The notes below the pieces were generated by a model, which was not told the origin of the DNA, ran no database searches, and was given only the letters and a program-made list of their open reading frames with translations. A program made the position numbers and the translations under genes. A DNA stretch of 64,000 nucleotides, from NCBI GenBank assembly GCA_963920635.1, contig OY987298.1, forward strand, positions 105,963,309 through 106,027,308, in the 5' to 3' direction. The DNA is from Pseudeuparius sepicola. Lineage: Eukaryota > Arthropoda > Insecta > Coleoptera > Anthribidae. This document shows positions 11,559-23,667 of the stretch, one piece after another (position 1 is the stretch's first letter; the number at the start of each line of letters is the position of its first letter).

Positions 11559-13331
11559 CAGGGTGTTTCATTAAGGATGAAGAGGTACCATTTCTCAAGA
11601 ATTAATAGTCCTGGAGCTTTGTGAAAAAACAAATTTAAGTAATGTGGTCACAAAAAATCGCTGGAAATTAGTTTTAAGTTCGTAGGTTGGCCGCTAGAGG
11701 GCGTATTCGAAACAGTAAATTTTAAAAATGAGTTTCTCAAAAAAATGACTAATAAAAGTATATCAGAAATAATAGTATTGCACTCCTCAGTAAATTCTGA
11801 AGAATTTTCGTTCAGGATTTTTTGGTCTAGCTCTTCAAATAGAGGTGAAACGGGCGGATAAACCTTGACTTGAAAAAATGCTGCTAACTCCGGTTTGGCT
11901 TAACCGCATTGGTCCAATTTGGGGTTGTTGAAGAAAGCGTTCCTTCTTCTATCAAATGATTGTCCATTAAGGTCATTTCGAATTTCGTGGTCACCGCTAA
12001 AGGGCGCAATTTGGAAAATTTCCCTTTTATTACAATTTTCTTCTAAATTTTAAATGCAATGATACATTTATTCTGTTATAATCGAAAAGTAGATTAACTT
12101 TACAACAAAAATACGAAAAGTTCAAATCTATATCTTCTTGTTATCGCGTTATCTATATCTTCTTGTTATCGCCAAAAGAATAATTATTAACATGTTATTT
12201 GAAAGAAGAAAGTAGGTGTATTTGTTGTCAAAGATTTCCGTGGTCAAGCATGCCATGAAATAAATAAAAATCTGCTTGAGCTTTTCGTAAATTGATATTT
12301 TTCTCACTTTTTATTCCGTTAAACGTAGGTACCTATTTATAATTTACTTGCCTACCTTACCTATCGTATATCGATATGAAATTATCTCGGAAATCATCTA
12401 GTAAGCCACGAAACAGAATCGTTTGGTACCTGACGTGAATACGCTTCACGTTCCGCAAGTGGAGCATGTTCAAGACATTGAAAATATACGACACGCATAT
12501 CGTAAGCCTCGGTATTTGTATAAGGCATTATTTAATAAATAATGCAACACACAATTTTAACTCCAAATTTACAAAAATCCAAGATTTGACACAATACTTA
12601 TTAAAGCTGTGACGTTTACTTTTTGCTTCCCTAGAAACCAAACGATTTTGTTTCATGGCTTACTAGATGATTTCCGAGATAATTTCATATCAATACGACA
12701 GGTAAGATAAGTAAATTAGCAATACGTTTAACGGAATAAAAAGTGAGGAAAATAGCAATTTACAAAAATCTCGGGCAGATTTTTATTTATTTCATGGCAT
12801 GCTTGACCACTATTGACCTTCTTCTTTCAAATAACATGTTAATAATTATTCTTTTGGCGATAACTCCGAAACAAATGAAGATATCGATTTGAACCTTGGG
12901 TATTTTTTGTTGTAAATTTAATCTACTACCTTACTGGACAATCATTTGATACAAGAAGGAACGCTTTCTTCAACAAGCCCAAATTCGACCAATTCGGTTA
13001 AGCCAAACCGGGGTTAGCAGCATTTTTTCAAAGGTTTATCCGTCTGTTTCACCTTTATTTGAAGATCTAGAGCAAAAAATCCTTAACGAAAATTGTTAGA
13101 ATTTGCTGAAGAGTGCAATTTTTGATACACCTTTATTAGAAATTTTTTTTAGAAAACCCATTTATCAAATTTACTGTTTCGAATACGCCCTCTAGCCGTC
13201 GACCTACGAACTTAAAAATAATTGCTAGCAATTTTTCGTGACCACATTACTTAAGGTGATTTTTTTCCCAAAGCTCCACGACTATTAATTCCTGAGATAT
13301 GCTACCTCTTCACCCTTAATGAAACACCCTG
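11559..13331. mobile_element. Foldback element 2: 1.77-kb whole-length palindrome
   Basis: The left end is TA-CAGGGTGTTTCATTAAGG and the right end CCTTAATGAAACACCCTG-TA, giving a TA duplication. The arms stay inverted copies almost to the centre near 12450: GGTTGGCCGCTAGAGGGCGT (left) against ACGCCCTCTAGCCGTCGACC (right), and GAAATTATCTCGGAAATCAT against its reverse complement at about 12670. Arms are therefore roughly 850-890 bp each. A 20-base piece is duplicated in the left arm (CTATATCTTCTTGTTATCGC, twice near 12130-12170). There is no transposase frame. This is the longest inverted structure of the family in the window. Confidence 0.8.
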
Positions 13332-15352
13332 TATGTTATGGTCACAATATTCAAAGTTGTCCGATTATCTTCAAACTATATCGGGCAAGTTTCTCTAATA
13401 CAATTATTAACCAATATAAATAAATATAAATAAAATATAGAAATATTAAAATATTAATGAACAATAATTTACAGTCTTCTCGCGAAATCAACGACCTCTT
13501 ATTATTCCTCTAAATGTTGCAGATATATGAAAAAAAAAGTATTATATAAAAGTTGCAAAGTTACTAGCTGGCTTTAGAAAGCTGGGCTTTCGAATTATAC
13601 AGGGTGTATCGAAATTGTGGGCCAACGTATTTTTTGTTTTTAATAATAAACACCCTAATATGGTGGATATTTTGAAAAACTTCATATTGCAACGGTATAT
13701 ACGTATGTCTATGTTTATTTTACCATTAGCCTTAGGCAAAAGTCATGATACAACGTGACAGATTGAAAAGTCTAAAACGGCAGCTATCTTCGGCCCGTAA
13801 TTAAAATTCCGTTGCCAACTTCAGCTCGTGGCTACAGGAGTTTTTTAACAACGGACTGAAGTTAGCTGCAGTTGTCGGCTTCCCAGCGTGTTTAAAATGC
13901 CATTTAGCGTAATGCATTTGTGTCCCTAAGTGGAATTTTGGCCACGTTCGTAGAAAAGGTAAATTTAAATAACTACATACTGCCTTTTTGTCAGTCGTTT
14001 CCCAAGCACTATCCTTAGGAACCTTTTTACTTCTTATGTCGTTGGTTAAAAATCTAGTTTGATCGTCAAAAAGCAGAACTACCTATCTAACAAGTTTTGT
14101 GTAGTTCTACAAAATAATAATTAAATTGGTGTCAGGTGTGGGATTTTGGCGTTTTTAAGTAGAAATATTATATTATGTTTGCTATGCCGCAAAGTGAATA
14201 AAACCACGAAAAACAAAGCAGATAAATCGGGAATTGACAATGTTTGATTTGACGCCTAATCATCATAAATTATACATGTAGATACTTATAATAATAATCG
14301 ATAACTGGATGTCTCAAATAGGAAATAATGAGCACAATATCCCAAAGCATTGCATGTAGATTGATCACTATAGATATTTCGTTAGAGATCTTTCAATATT
14401 AATAAGAGTTTCCCATGTAGAAAAACTTTAGTATAGTTAGATTCCTTGTTTTCATTTATGGCACTTCGATGTATTATCATGCTGTGATATCATAATCTAT
14501 GAAATGTTGTTCTTTACTCCTTATTTATAAATTTTAACTATAAAACAACAATATCCAAGTTAGTTGTTTCCATAAAAAAATAGATACAATTTTAAATAAT
14601 TTTATTCGGTAAATTTCTCAACTAATTTAAGTTTAGGGAAACTATGTACCAGCGATGGAATTAATGGCTTAAGAGTATAGAACTCTTTCCATAGGAAAGT
14701 TATAATTTATTGCTCTTGACAAAAAGTTCAGGCGAAAATAGAAAAACTTATTATTAAATCTATAATAATTACCAAAATATACACTCACAAATCTCAAATA
14801 TATCTATAAGATGTCTGAAAGGGAAGACAATAACGATTTTCTTTTACAAAAGACTTTTTTAATTTTAAATTGTTTTAAATGCTTTTATATAAATACACAT
14901 TGTTTTTACCTAAATCATAGTCAATAAGTAATTAATGACCACTAGACATAACCAGACATCGACTAAGTTTGGCCAATAGTATAGAGCATACCATAACATC
15001 ATATTCCCTAGTTGTACCAACTTAATCTTATTCATATTCGTTTCAGTTGTAAATTCCTACAAAAAAAAATGATCCCAACACTTGAGTTATCTATAATGCG
15101 AGCATGCTGTTAGTTATTTTTCAGGAAAGTAAAATGTTAGGGATTGTAAAATATTTGTCGTTTTTCATATCCACTGATGAGCTAAAACTTACCTTGGCGA
15201 AGGATGTAAACACTGGAACTATTATTATAGAAAATAATTTGTGACCACGATGTTATTTATGTTATTCTTTGGGTAAATAAAAAATGTTTCATAACAATAA
15301 ATCATTAAGTACATTATTTAAATACCTACTGAACAATATTATTTTCTATATT
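13332..15352. other. AT-rich non-coding stretch
   Basis: A single CAGGGTGTATCG end preceded by TA lies at 13600 without a recognisable partner, so it is probably a truncated family member. Otherwise no gene or long repeat was recognised. The 65-codon minus-strand frame at 13542-13739 overlaps that solo end and is not called. Confidence 0.4.
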
Positions 15353-15982
15353 CATGGTGTACTACTAATAGTGGTACATGGAGCAACGGCATATATTTTG
15401 TGTCAAAATATTACGATTGGTCGAATTAACAATTACCGCCCAAATCTCAATCTTTACTGATATACACCGTTGAAGTTTTTTTTTAATTAAATTATGGATA
15501 GGTATATCTATATCTCCTAATCAAGTTGCTGAACTAAAATATGACACTGTTGTGTTTTTGGGGGTGGGAAATAAGCTGAAGAAGTCAATTTCTACGTACC
15601 TATCTTCCAGAGAATACTTTTGCTGAAAATCAAAAGATGCTCTAAAACGACGAAACTTCAAGATCAAAATTAAACCTGAAAAAAGTTACGAGTAAAAGCA
15701 CGACCCAAAAACAGCCCTCTGTGAGATAGTATGTATAAATTGACTTCTTCATATTATTCACCATCCCCAAAATCACAGCAGTGTCAGATTTCAGTTCAAC
15801 TCTTGATTATTTGGGGAGATATAGCCATAATTCAATTTATCAAAAATAAGAAAATTACTTCAACGACCTATATATCAGTAGCTATTGAAATTTGACCGGT
15901 AGTTGTTATGCTCCATAGTGATATTTTGGCACAAAATATATTATGCAGTTGCTCTGTGTACCATTAACAATGGGGCACCCTG
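15353..15982. mobile_element. Foldback element 3 (about 630 bp)
   Basis: The right end reads GGGGCACCCTG-TA and the left end is its diverged inverted copy (CATGGTGTACTACTAATAG). The arms match through GGTACATGGAGCAACGGCAT against ATGCAGTTGCTCTGTGTACC, and through GAAGTCAATTTCT against its inverse near 15740. Interior blocks (GCTGAACT, GTGTTTTTGG.GTGG, TCAATTTCTACGTA) recur at 29941-30664 and 32540-32900, so these belong to one family. Confidence 0.7.
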
Positions 15983-16878
15983 TATATGTTGGTTACATTC
16001 GCAATTGAAATTTAGTTTATAAATTATTGTAAGTTACCATTCAAACTGAAATTCATTTGTTGGAATCAATTTTGCAAATGCAACAAATGTGTTGATATAA
16101 AAAAGGAAATAAATTTTGAAAATAGCGTGTGAAGTAGTGTCTTCATTTTCGAAAACTATAAACTACTCGTCTCAAAGAGGGATAGTTTCTATTTTATTCC
16201 GCATGCATCTAAAATAGTTTAAAGTAGAGAGCCTAGAAGAATTTAGACAGGAATAGGAGTAAGTATAGTGAAAATATCATCACTATGACACTTACTTATA
16301 TTTATGATTTGGTGACGGTTCTGAAACAAACAATACCAATTATGTACCTTGGTCATAAAAGTGACTCTGTAGTGCTATAAATTCCCGCCAAATTAGCAAC
16401 AGGCTGTAGATATCCCAGCCCAAGTGCTGTGTTTCAGTACGAAAGGAAATGTTTTGGAAAAAAACTAAAGTGTACTATGTTCATTTAACAATAATCGGAA
16501 GGCCCAGTATATTGTAGTATAGATGATATTTAAAATTGTGGCGAGCGCAACGGGTCTAGCGAACACAAGTTTTTTATTGATATCTCTCGTTGATATTGTC
16601 AGGGGTTCTAGTTGTTGGTTTATTTTCATTCTTTTATTATTTGTGCATGTGCATAATTATGTCTGATTAATTTTCAACCGAACTGACATGTATCAACGTC
16701 TGAACGTAGATAATTTGTAGTAGAATAATTCTAAATTATTTTATTTAGGTAAACGGTAAACAGTTATACAAAAATTATCCTTTCCCAAACACTTCCTACG
16801 AAAACAAGTGGTCAAATCGCTTGCATCTTAAAACGGAAACTTTTGCCGATTGGCCGAGAGGTAATAATATGCATTATA
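15983..16878. other. AT-rich non-coding stretch
   Basis: No gene, inverted repeat or recognisable RNA was seen. Confidence 0.45.
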
Positions 16879-17632
16879 CAGGGTGAGTCAGAATGTATAG
16901 TAAATACTTTAAAGGGGATGTTCGGCAGGTGGTTTTAAGGGGGGTCTTTCATATAAAATTTTTCGATTTGGGCTTTCCTTGCCAAGTTATACGGATCTAC
17001 AGGGTGACCAAAAAGTATTTTTTTACTACTTAAAAATTTGAAATTTGGTATGTGTTATCTACTTACTGGAAGACGCCTTAGGGTAGTTTACTCATTTACA
17101 CAGTGCCCTAAAAAAAGGTAAAAACTAACAACCCCTATTAATTTTTTTGCTCAAACTTTTTTGAGGTTATCTTTTTGGTCTTCTGTGTCCATCATTTCAG
17201 TGTATCTTTCCATTTTGCAACAAAAGTGTACTCTTGTTTCATAACGATAAAATCAACCGTTTGCGTTGAAATTGGCAAACGTGCCCCAAAACACCTGTTG
17301 ACTTAAACATTCGAAACGTAAAATTTTTACCTACCGCTTTCAAACGTTACAGATCGACTGTACATTCAAAATAAGGAAAAAAATACCAATTGGACATTGG
17401 TCAAAAACAGCATGGGTTTTCTTGAAATAGGGTGTTCAAATTTGGTTAAATTCAATCCTTTCCATTTTGAAAGCTGATAAGTTTTGGTACATTGTTCATA
17501 ATAATTTTTTTCTCAATTTAAATGGTACAGTCGATGTGCAACGTTTAAATGCGGTAGGTAAAAATTTTATGTTTCGACTGTTGAAGTTAACAGGTGTTTT
17601 GGGGCACGTTTTGCCAATTTCTATGTTCCTAC
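16879..17632. mobile_element. Foldback element 4, right arm truncated
   Basis: Two CAGGGTG ends, each after TA, occur at 16879 and 17000. From about 17220 the sequence folds: CAACCGTTTGCGTTGAAATT, AAACACCTGTTGACTT and TACCTACCGCTTTC on the left reappear inverted at about 17480-17630. The right arm stops near 17632 without a CACCCTG end. The same interior (CTCTTGTTTCATAACGATAA) recurs in the elements at 26767 and 29941. It is probably a truncated copy or two overlapping insertions of the same family. Confidence 0.6.
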
Positions 17633-18890
17633 CTTAATGCTATAACGAATTGCAAGACATAATACATTGAAAATTGTTATTTTGGGATAAATTTCACGAA
17701 TAAAATGTAGTTACTTTGGGAATAATTCCAAGAGAATAAATTTCTTTTGGAAAGTTTAATATAATTTGGAACTTTAAATTGACAAAACCACCGATTTTGA
17801 TTGTCATCGGTACTAGAAAGATACAATATGTCAAAACAATAATTGTCTAATGATCAGAACTTTGAGATCTCAAAATCTGCGTGACAATTGGGATTTATTA
17901 GTTGAGGAAAACGTCTTTCCAAAGATTTGAAAGTGAAATGTATACTTAATAGATGTTAGGTTAGGTGAAATGGCACAAACTCAGAAAAATAAAAAAATAA
18001 ACATATAAATGGCATCTGTAGGTTGAAATGTTTGTAAGAGGTAGCGGGTAGCACTTTTTATACTCTATTATTTATTTACTAGTTGAAGTTTAAAAGCGTT
18101 GCCAATAATTCATAATGAAAAACGTATTTCTCTGGTAAATTAAAATAATCTTCGAGAACAAATTGCAAATAGTTTTTTAACAGTGGTTTCCTTTGCATAT
18201 AGAGACTAGGGACATACCCAACCCGTGGCAAATACCTAAATAATGATAATCGAGATGATAATACATACCTACATATATGATATTTATTTATTTATGAGAT
18301 AAGGTCTGCCTGAATAATAGATGAATCTATTATTTTTAATTATCTAGACACTTAGGTATTAGGCAGTATTTCTATACTACGTGTAGTACTTGTGATACAA
18401 CAAAGGAAACAATAATATACCTACCAATTACCAATACCAATCGCACAATCTGACAAACGCGCAAATCGGTTAAGAGTGTGTCTCACCTTGTGTTTGACAT
18501 ATCTCGTGCTGTGCCTTTTAGACGCAATATTTCGCTGCTTTTAAGTGTTTTCTTAAGTATTCGTCGGATTAAAGTGCTTATAAACAATTAAGTTATACGT
18601 TATGGGCAAAAAAAGTGTATTGTTTGCAAATCAAGCAACTTGCCAAAGGAGGTTACACATCAGGCGTAGGTACATAAGCGTACCTAGTTCAGGGCACGGT
18701 AAAAGAGACCTTTACCACCAGAGGGAAAATAATTCTCAACATGGGTATGAAATGAAATAAGGGCTCGACGGGTATAAAAACAATAAGGTGAATGACCTCA
18801 CACTAAATCCAATATGGCGGCAGCCCCAAGACGGCAAACTATATTTCTTTACCACCTTCCTTACAAGGGAATTAAATAGATACTAAAAAA
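17633..18890. other. AT-rich non-coding stretch
   Basis: No supported feature. A short TTAGGTTAGGT occurs near 17955, too short to call a telomeric repeat. Confidence 0.4.
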
Positions 18891-18892
18891 AA

Positions 18893-19130
18893 ATTAAAAC
18901 AGATAAAATAAGTTTAGGTTTTCGTTAAGATAATTCAATGCCAAACTGCAACCAGCTTTTTTAAATCAAAAAACTTTTTAGGCGAACTGTAAAGAAAATA
19001 CGTACTTTGACATGTACCTACTTGCTTATCAACCAATCACTGTCGGATAAAATTAATTGTTACCTACTTTTGTGAACATTTCACGCGACAAGCTTTTTGA
19101 TTTTAAAAAGCTTGCCGCAGTTTGTCTTTT
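18893..19130. mobile_element. Hairpin repeat, copy A (shared with about 34790-34930)
   Basis: A block of about 40 bases, AAAATAAGTTTAGGTTTTCG and the following TTAAGATAATTCAAT, is essentially identical at about 34830. In this copy CAAACTGCAACCAGCTTTTT near 18953 is repeated inverted as AAAAAGCTTGCCGCAGTTTG near 19106-19125, making a hairpin. The second copy has a shorter loop. A small non-autonomous DNA element is likely; its termini are not defined. Confidence 0.45.
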
Positions 19131-20479
19131 AGTACCTACATTATACTGTAATAAGCTGTGTTCGCCAAACAATCCCGAACTAGTAACTGTCAATAACATT
19201 GATAAGGTTAAATTTTAGAACTGACGCGTACTAGTTAAAACCACTTCGGGATGGCTCTGGCAACGCAGCTATTATACCTGGGATTTGTACTTCAATTTGT
19301 ATAAAAAAAAGATATAAAGGCAAAAAATATGTTCTTCCTATTTTTATAACTATTTTAAAAAAATACGAGGTACGCCACTGCCTTCTAATCGTTAGCACGA
19401 GATCTGCCACCCGCAATGTAAACATTAATTTTGTTATTATGGGAACAAACTTGCCAATACAAAGCCATTTCTATGTTTTTTATTTTTCTGAGGGCACAAA
19501 CAAGCTTGATCGACGGCCTATACGCTACTTTATTTGCTTAGTAAAGATGATTACAGCCATTGTTATTTTTATCCTTGGTTTCTCCGTCAGGACACAAAAT
19601 AACTTTTCAAAAATATCCGGGAGATAGCGTAAGTGACTTTGTACGATGTTGAGTTAGAATAATTTTGTTGTTACAAAACAGGGTGTTTGGTGTTTCCAAA
19701 GTTGATGGTCATAAATTCAAGAGGTCATTTTTCGGCGAATTAAGATTAGTTTTCCCTTTTTCTGATACCTTCGTTTCCAAGATACAGGAAATTAAAATTA
19801 TCGAATAAAAAACTTTCCCTATATTTTAAAGGGTATTACGACCAAATTTGATACTCGATAGTCTGTCCCACTTCAAACCGGAACACCCCCATAAACTTTT
19901 TATTTGTAGCCGGATTTTGATCGTTTCTTTAACGATGGTGCATCGAAAACGGTAGGTACTTTAGGGCAAGACGACGACAAAAAGACAATATTGTCTTTTA
20001 ATGCAAAAAAAGTATTCCCTATCGCGCTCGTAAACTATAAAATACAAAAGTGACAAAAATGACACCCCCTACTATGTTTTTAGGCCATGGTGAGTATCAA
20101 TAACAGTGTATTTAAACACCGAACAAGAAAGTAATTTCGTTTCTTTCCAGACAAACTATGAAATTAATGAAAAAATAACCAGAGTAAAAAAGTTTCTAAA
20201 TGAATTTCGCTACAGAATAGGATTTTAATTTTTAAATTAACCAACTTGCAAAGAAGATCTATAAAAAACGACTAGGTGCTTCGGGTTTTTACCCTTAGGA
20301 TGCACATGGCGCAAAAAATAATTCTACCATAAAGTGTCTTCCAACTTGCTGGTAACGTATCCCAAAGTTCAAATATATAGATTAAACCGTTTTTTAAGAA
20401 AAAAATTTTTTACCCGTCTTAGGGTTGTAACAACTTTGCAGGGAGCCAGGGAGTTTTTTACCAACAGATTTTATGTATG
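19131..20479. other. Non-coding stretch with a solo CAGGGTG end
   Basis: A CAGGGTGTTTGGTGTTTCC end lies near 19679 without a clear inverted partner. Short frames at 19231-19627 and 20334-20540 resemble no known protein. Confidence 0.4.
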
Positions 20480-20786
20480 CAGGGTGATTCACCTAAAACT
20501 CCCCTGCCTCATATCTCAGCAACGAAATGCAATATTTTAAGCCGTAAAAAGAGACAGGTAGAGTATGTCGAAGACTTTATTTTTAGGCTGAAATTTAATT
20601 TTTCTATTGAAAAATGATCAGTTTTTGGGTCAGCCCTCTTTAAAGTTGGCAGTAAACGCTTGTGGAAAATCTATAGTGGACAATTCTAAGAATTTTTCCA
20701 AAAAAAAAAAACGAGGAAATAATTTTCTGTGGAGTTCTTACAACCATCTTAATATTTCACTAAGTTGTTTTGTCATTTTAAATGTA

Positions 20787-21248
20787 CAGGGTGGCCCAAG
20801 GAATGATCCTACCCCCGTAACTCAATAGAGTTACTAATAAGTTTTTGAGATTCAAACATACTTTTTTAACACTCCATAGTTGTTAGTTGTTGAATTACAC
20901 TCGTCATTACGGTTAAAACGTTACACAATTATAACATTATCTTTTACCGTTTTTGAAATATCTAATTTTCAAAGTTTATGCTAATCCTATTTAACTTGGA
21001 ATTGTGGAGCGCGTGATAAAGATACACGGTCAATGTAATAACAAAAAATGTTTGATGTAACCAAAAGAACATGTCATTAAAACGTATGTTTGGTTTGCAT
21101 CGCTGTTAAGAAATACTCTGTGTATTCAGAATATGGGTCATAAAAACTGTTTATAAGAAGCTACAACTTTTGTTTGAAACGGTTTTTTTGTAGATACCTC
21201 AAAAACTTAAAGAGTAAAAGGGGTGGGATTTTTCTTTGGGACACCCTG
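20787..21248. mobile_element. Foldback element nested at the centre of element 5
   Basis: Bounded by TA on both sides, with CAGGGTGGCCCAAGG on the left and CTTTGGGACACCCTG on the right. The inverted match continues weakly through the AAGTTTTTGAG segment (20841 on; inverse near 21190). The sequence outside it is itself inverted (AAGTTGTTTTGTCATTTTAA against its inverse after 21250). So it either inserted in the centre of the outer palindrome or forms the core of a larger one. Confidence 0.65.
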
Positions 21249-21644
21249 TACATTTAAAACGACAAAACAACTCTGTGAGATAGGTATTTGGATAGTTGTA
21301 AAAACTCCTCAGAAATTTAATTTCTCGTTTTTTGTTTTGGAAAAAATTCTTAGGATTGTTTTCCACATGCATGGGCTGCTAACTGTAAAGTGCAATAACG
21401 AAAAAACTATTGTTTTTTCAAAATTTGTTTATGGCGCATAATTTACTTTAAATTGAAGGTCAATTCGGATGCACCACTTTTCAATGTCACTGGGAACGAC
21501 ACATTTCTTTCGACCGAAGCGCCATCTACAATTTGCAATAGAAAAATTAAATAAATAAAGTTTTCACGTCCTTAGTATCTTTAATAGTTGTACTGGATAA
21601 CAAGGTTAGGACTATGCATAAGCAACAAAAAAACTGGTCTAAAT

Positions 21645-21690
21645 TTTGCCGACGTTTCGTCGTTATATTACGACTTCTTCAAGGCTACAA
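21645..21690 (-). ncRNA. Hammerhead-like motif, left arm
   Basis: This is the reverse-complement copy of the motif at 22491-22528, with the same stem and GAAAC core on the minus strand. See that entry for details. Confidence 0.4.
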
Positions 21691-22490
21691 AATATAAAAA
21701 ATATAAAAAATATGGAAACCTTCCAAGTAACAGGTAACATGCAGTGTAAAGGTTTAAGAATTACATTAAAAAACAACAAACACAAGAAAACATAGGTCAC
21801 TAGATTATTCTGATACAAATAAAAATAAAAAAATAAAAAATAAAAAATACAAACTAGGACAACTTACCTCAATTAAATTCAGTTTAATGCATTTGAATTT
21901 CGGCACAAGCATTGTGTTGAAACAGACATCTTATCAAATTATTTAAAAAAATTGCTACTCGCAACAATTATTAAAAACCCCACAGACGACCAACAGATCA
22001 ATATAGAATTTAAAATGCATTAATACGACAAACCAAACACAGCCAACGTTCCTATCATTAGGATTTTTTTTTCTCCCTATTAAAAAGGGAAAAAAATCCT
22101 ATTAAAAAGGGAAAAAAAATCCTAATGATAGGAACGTTGGCTGTGTTTGGTTTGTCGTATTAATGCATTTTAAATTCTATATTGATCTGTTGGTCGTCTG
22201 TGGGGTTTTTAATAATTGTTGCGAGTAGCAATTTTTTTAAATAATTTGATAAGATGTCTGTTTCAACACAATGCTTGTGCCGAAATTCAAATGTTTTAAA
22301 CTGAATTTAATTGAGGTAAGTTGCCCTAGTTTGTATTTTTTATTTTTTTATTTTTATTTGTATCAGAATAATCTAGTGACCTATGTTTTCTTGTGTTTGT
22401 TGTTTTTTAATGTAATTCTTAAACTTTTACACTGCATGTTACCTGTTACTTGGAAGGTTTCCATATTTTTTATATTTTTTATATTTTGTA

Positions 22491-22528
22491 GCCTTGAAGA
22501 AGTCGTAATATAACGACGAAACGTCGGC
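22491..22528 (+). ncRNA. Hammerhead-ribozyme-like motif, right arm
   Basis: Read in order: TTGAAGA at 22494-22500, where type I hammerheads have CUGAUGA, then a five-base-pair stem GTCGT/ACGAC (22502-22506 with 22513-22517), then GAAAC (22518-22522) and a GTCGG segment. The spacing and the GAAA core match Penelope-associated hammerheads, but the first core block differs at two positions, so self-cleavage is doubtful. It could be a degenerate or merely hammerhead-derived sequence. Confidence 0.4.
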
Positions 22529-22716
22529 AAAATTTAGACCAGTTTTTTTGTTGCTTATGCATAGTCCTAACCTTGTTATCCAGTACAACTAGAAAAATTA
22601 AACTTGCGCCTACAAATAAATTCTTGAACGAGCCCTACCAGCATTTTTTACGGAAGTAAAATATCTCTTTTCGTGGCTGAGATATGAGGGCGGGGAGTTT
22701 TAGGTGAATCACCTTG

Positions 22717-23667
22717 TATATCCCACCCATATAGATATGTACACATAATATATTATGATTCCACCTCAGATGAGAATCTACATAGTTGCTTGGGTATTTG
22801 ACATTTTTTTCTCCTCTGCACAATAAATTTAATAAAGCAATAATTACCCACATTGATTAATTATCTGTTATTGCCGCAATTTATGGGATTCTACAAAATA
22901 ATATGCAGCGCTTACCAAATTTGAACGAATAGCTTTACCCATACGGAAATAAAAAACATTCTTTAATAAATTTTAACTCTGAATCTTGGACAACAACAAC
23001 AACTATGAATAATATCATGTGTATCGAAATAGGTGGCATTAATTTTTACCAAAAAATTACCTCCTGATGTATTAGGATACCCCCTGTACTTACAACAAAA
23101 ATTCAGCCGATTTAACTGAGATCACTTTTTCCCTGTAGTGTCGCGTAGGTAATCATGGTTTAGTATCCATTCATCTTAAATTTAAAATTCAGGATATCAT
23201 GAACTTATATATTATGCATTCTTAAAATACTTTATTTTTATGATATAACGAACGTAGGTACCAGCCTCGATATTACTTTTACAAAAACATATAGGTATGT
23301 ACTTATTATTTATTATGGTCTCGGAGACAGGTTATTCATTACCACTGTACGAACTAAATTACGTCAAACAGCAACTACTAATACTTATTAAACCAAAAGG
23401 CTGAAATCTTTAAGTGAGAATATGGTCCAAGTTAAAGCAAGACGTCCTACATTAATTAATTTCTCAAACGGCACAATGCCAGGAGCAAGCCCGCACTGTG
23501 GTAACACCAACAACATATCTGCATGAAACACAGGCTTACATTTGCATTTACCTACGTCCATGTCACAGAAGCTCTGGACACAGAATAGCGCATTAAACAC
23601 TAACGGTGCATTTACAAAGTAGCAATAAACTTACAGAACTTAACTTTGGAATATCTACCTACAGCAA
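22717..23667. other. AT-rich non-coding stretch
   Basis: No gene or repeat recognised. The 70-codon minus-strand frame at 23388-23600 has no recognisable motif. Confidence 0.4.

Larger units (their letters stand above)
21552..22590. mobile_element. 1-kb near-perfect palindrome, probable Penelope-like insertion
   Basis: Arms at 21586-22072 and 22112-22590 are inverted copies with only a few differences, for example ACAACTTACC against GGTAAGTTGC. They are separated by about 40 bp of imperfect AAAAAGGG repeats. A 34-bp segment on the left (21552-21585) lies outside the palindrome. The whole is flanked by a 12-bp direct repeat, AGAAAAATTAAA, at 21540-21551 and 22591-22602, a likely target-site duplication. 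Each arm carries a hammerhead-ribozyme-like motif. Penelope-like elements are known to insert as inverted, truncated copies and to encode hammerhead motifs in their terminal repeats, which is the basis of this call. No reverse-transcriptase frame is present. High arm identity implies a recent event or gene conversion. Confidence 0.6.
20480..22716. mobile_element. Foldback element 5, outer element of a nested stack
   Basis: The left end CAGGGTGATTCACCTAAAAC and the right end GTTTTAGGTGAATCACCTTG are inverted copies, and the match continues for about 80 bp through CATATCTCAGC..CGAAA. Its centre is occupied by a second foldback (20787-21248), and its right arm is interrupted by a 1-kb palindrome (about 21552-22590). 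After removing both inserts, its own arms (20480-20786 against 21249-21551 plus 22603-22716) are roughly symmetrical. The nesting gives relative ages: this is the oldest of the three. Confidence 0.7.
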
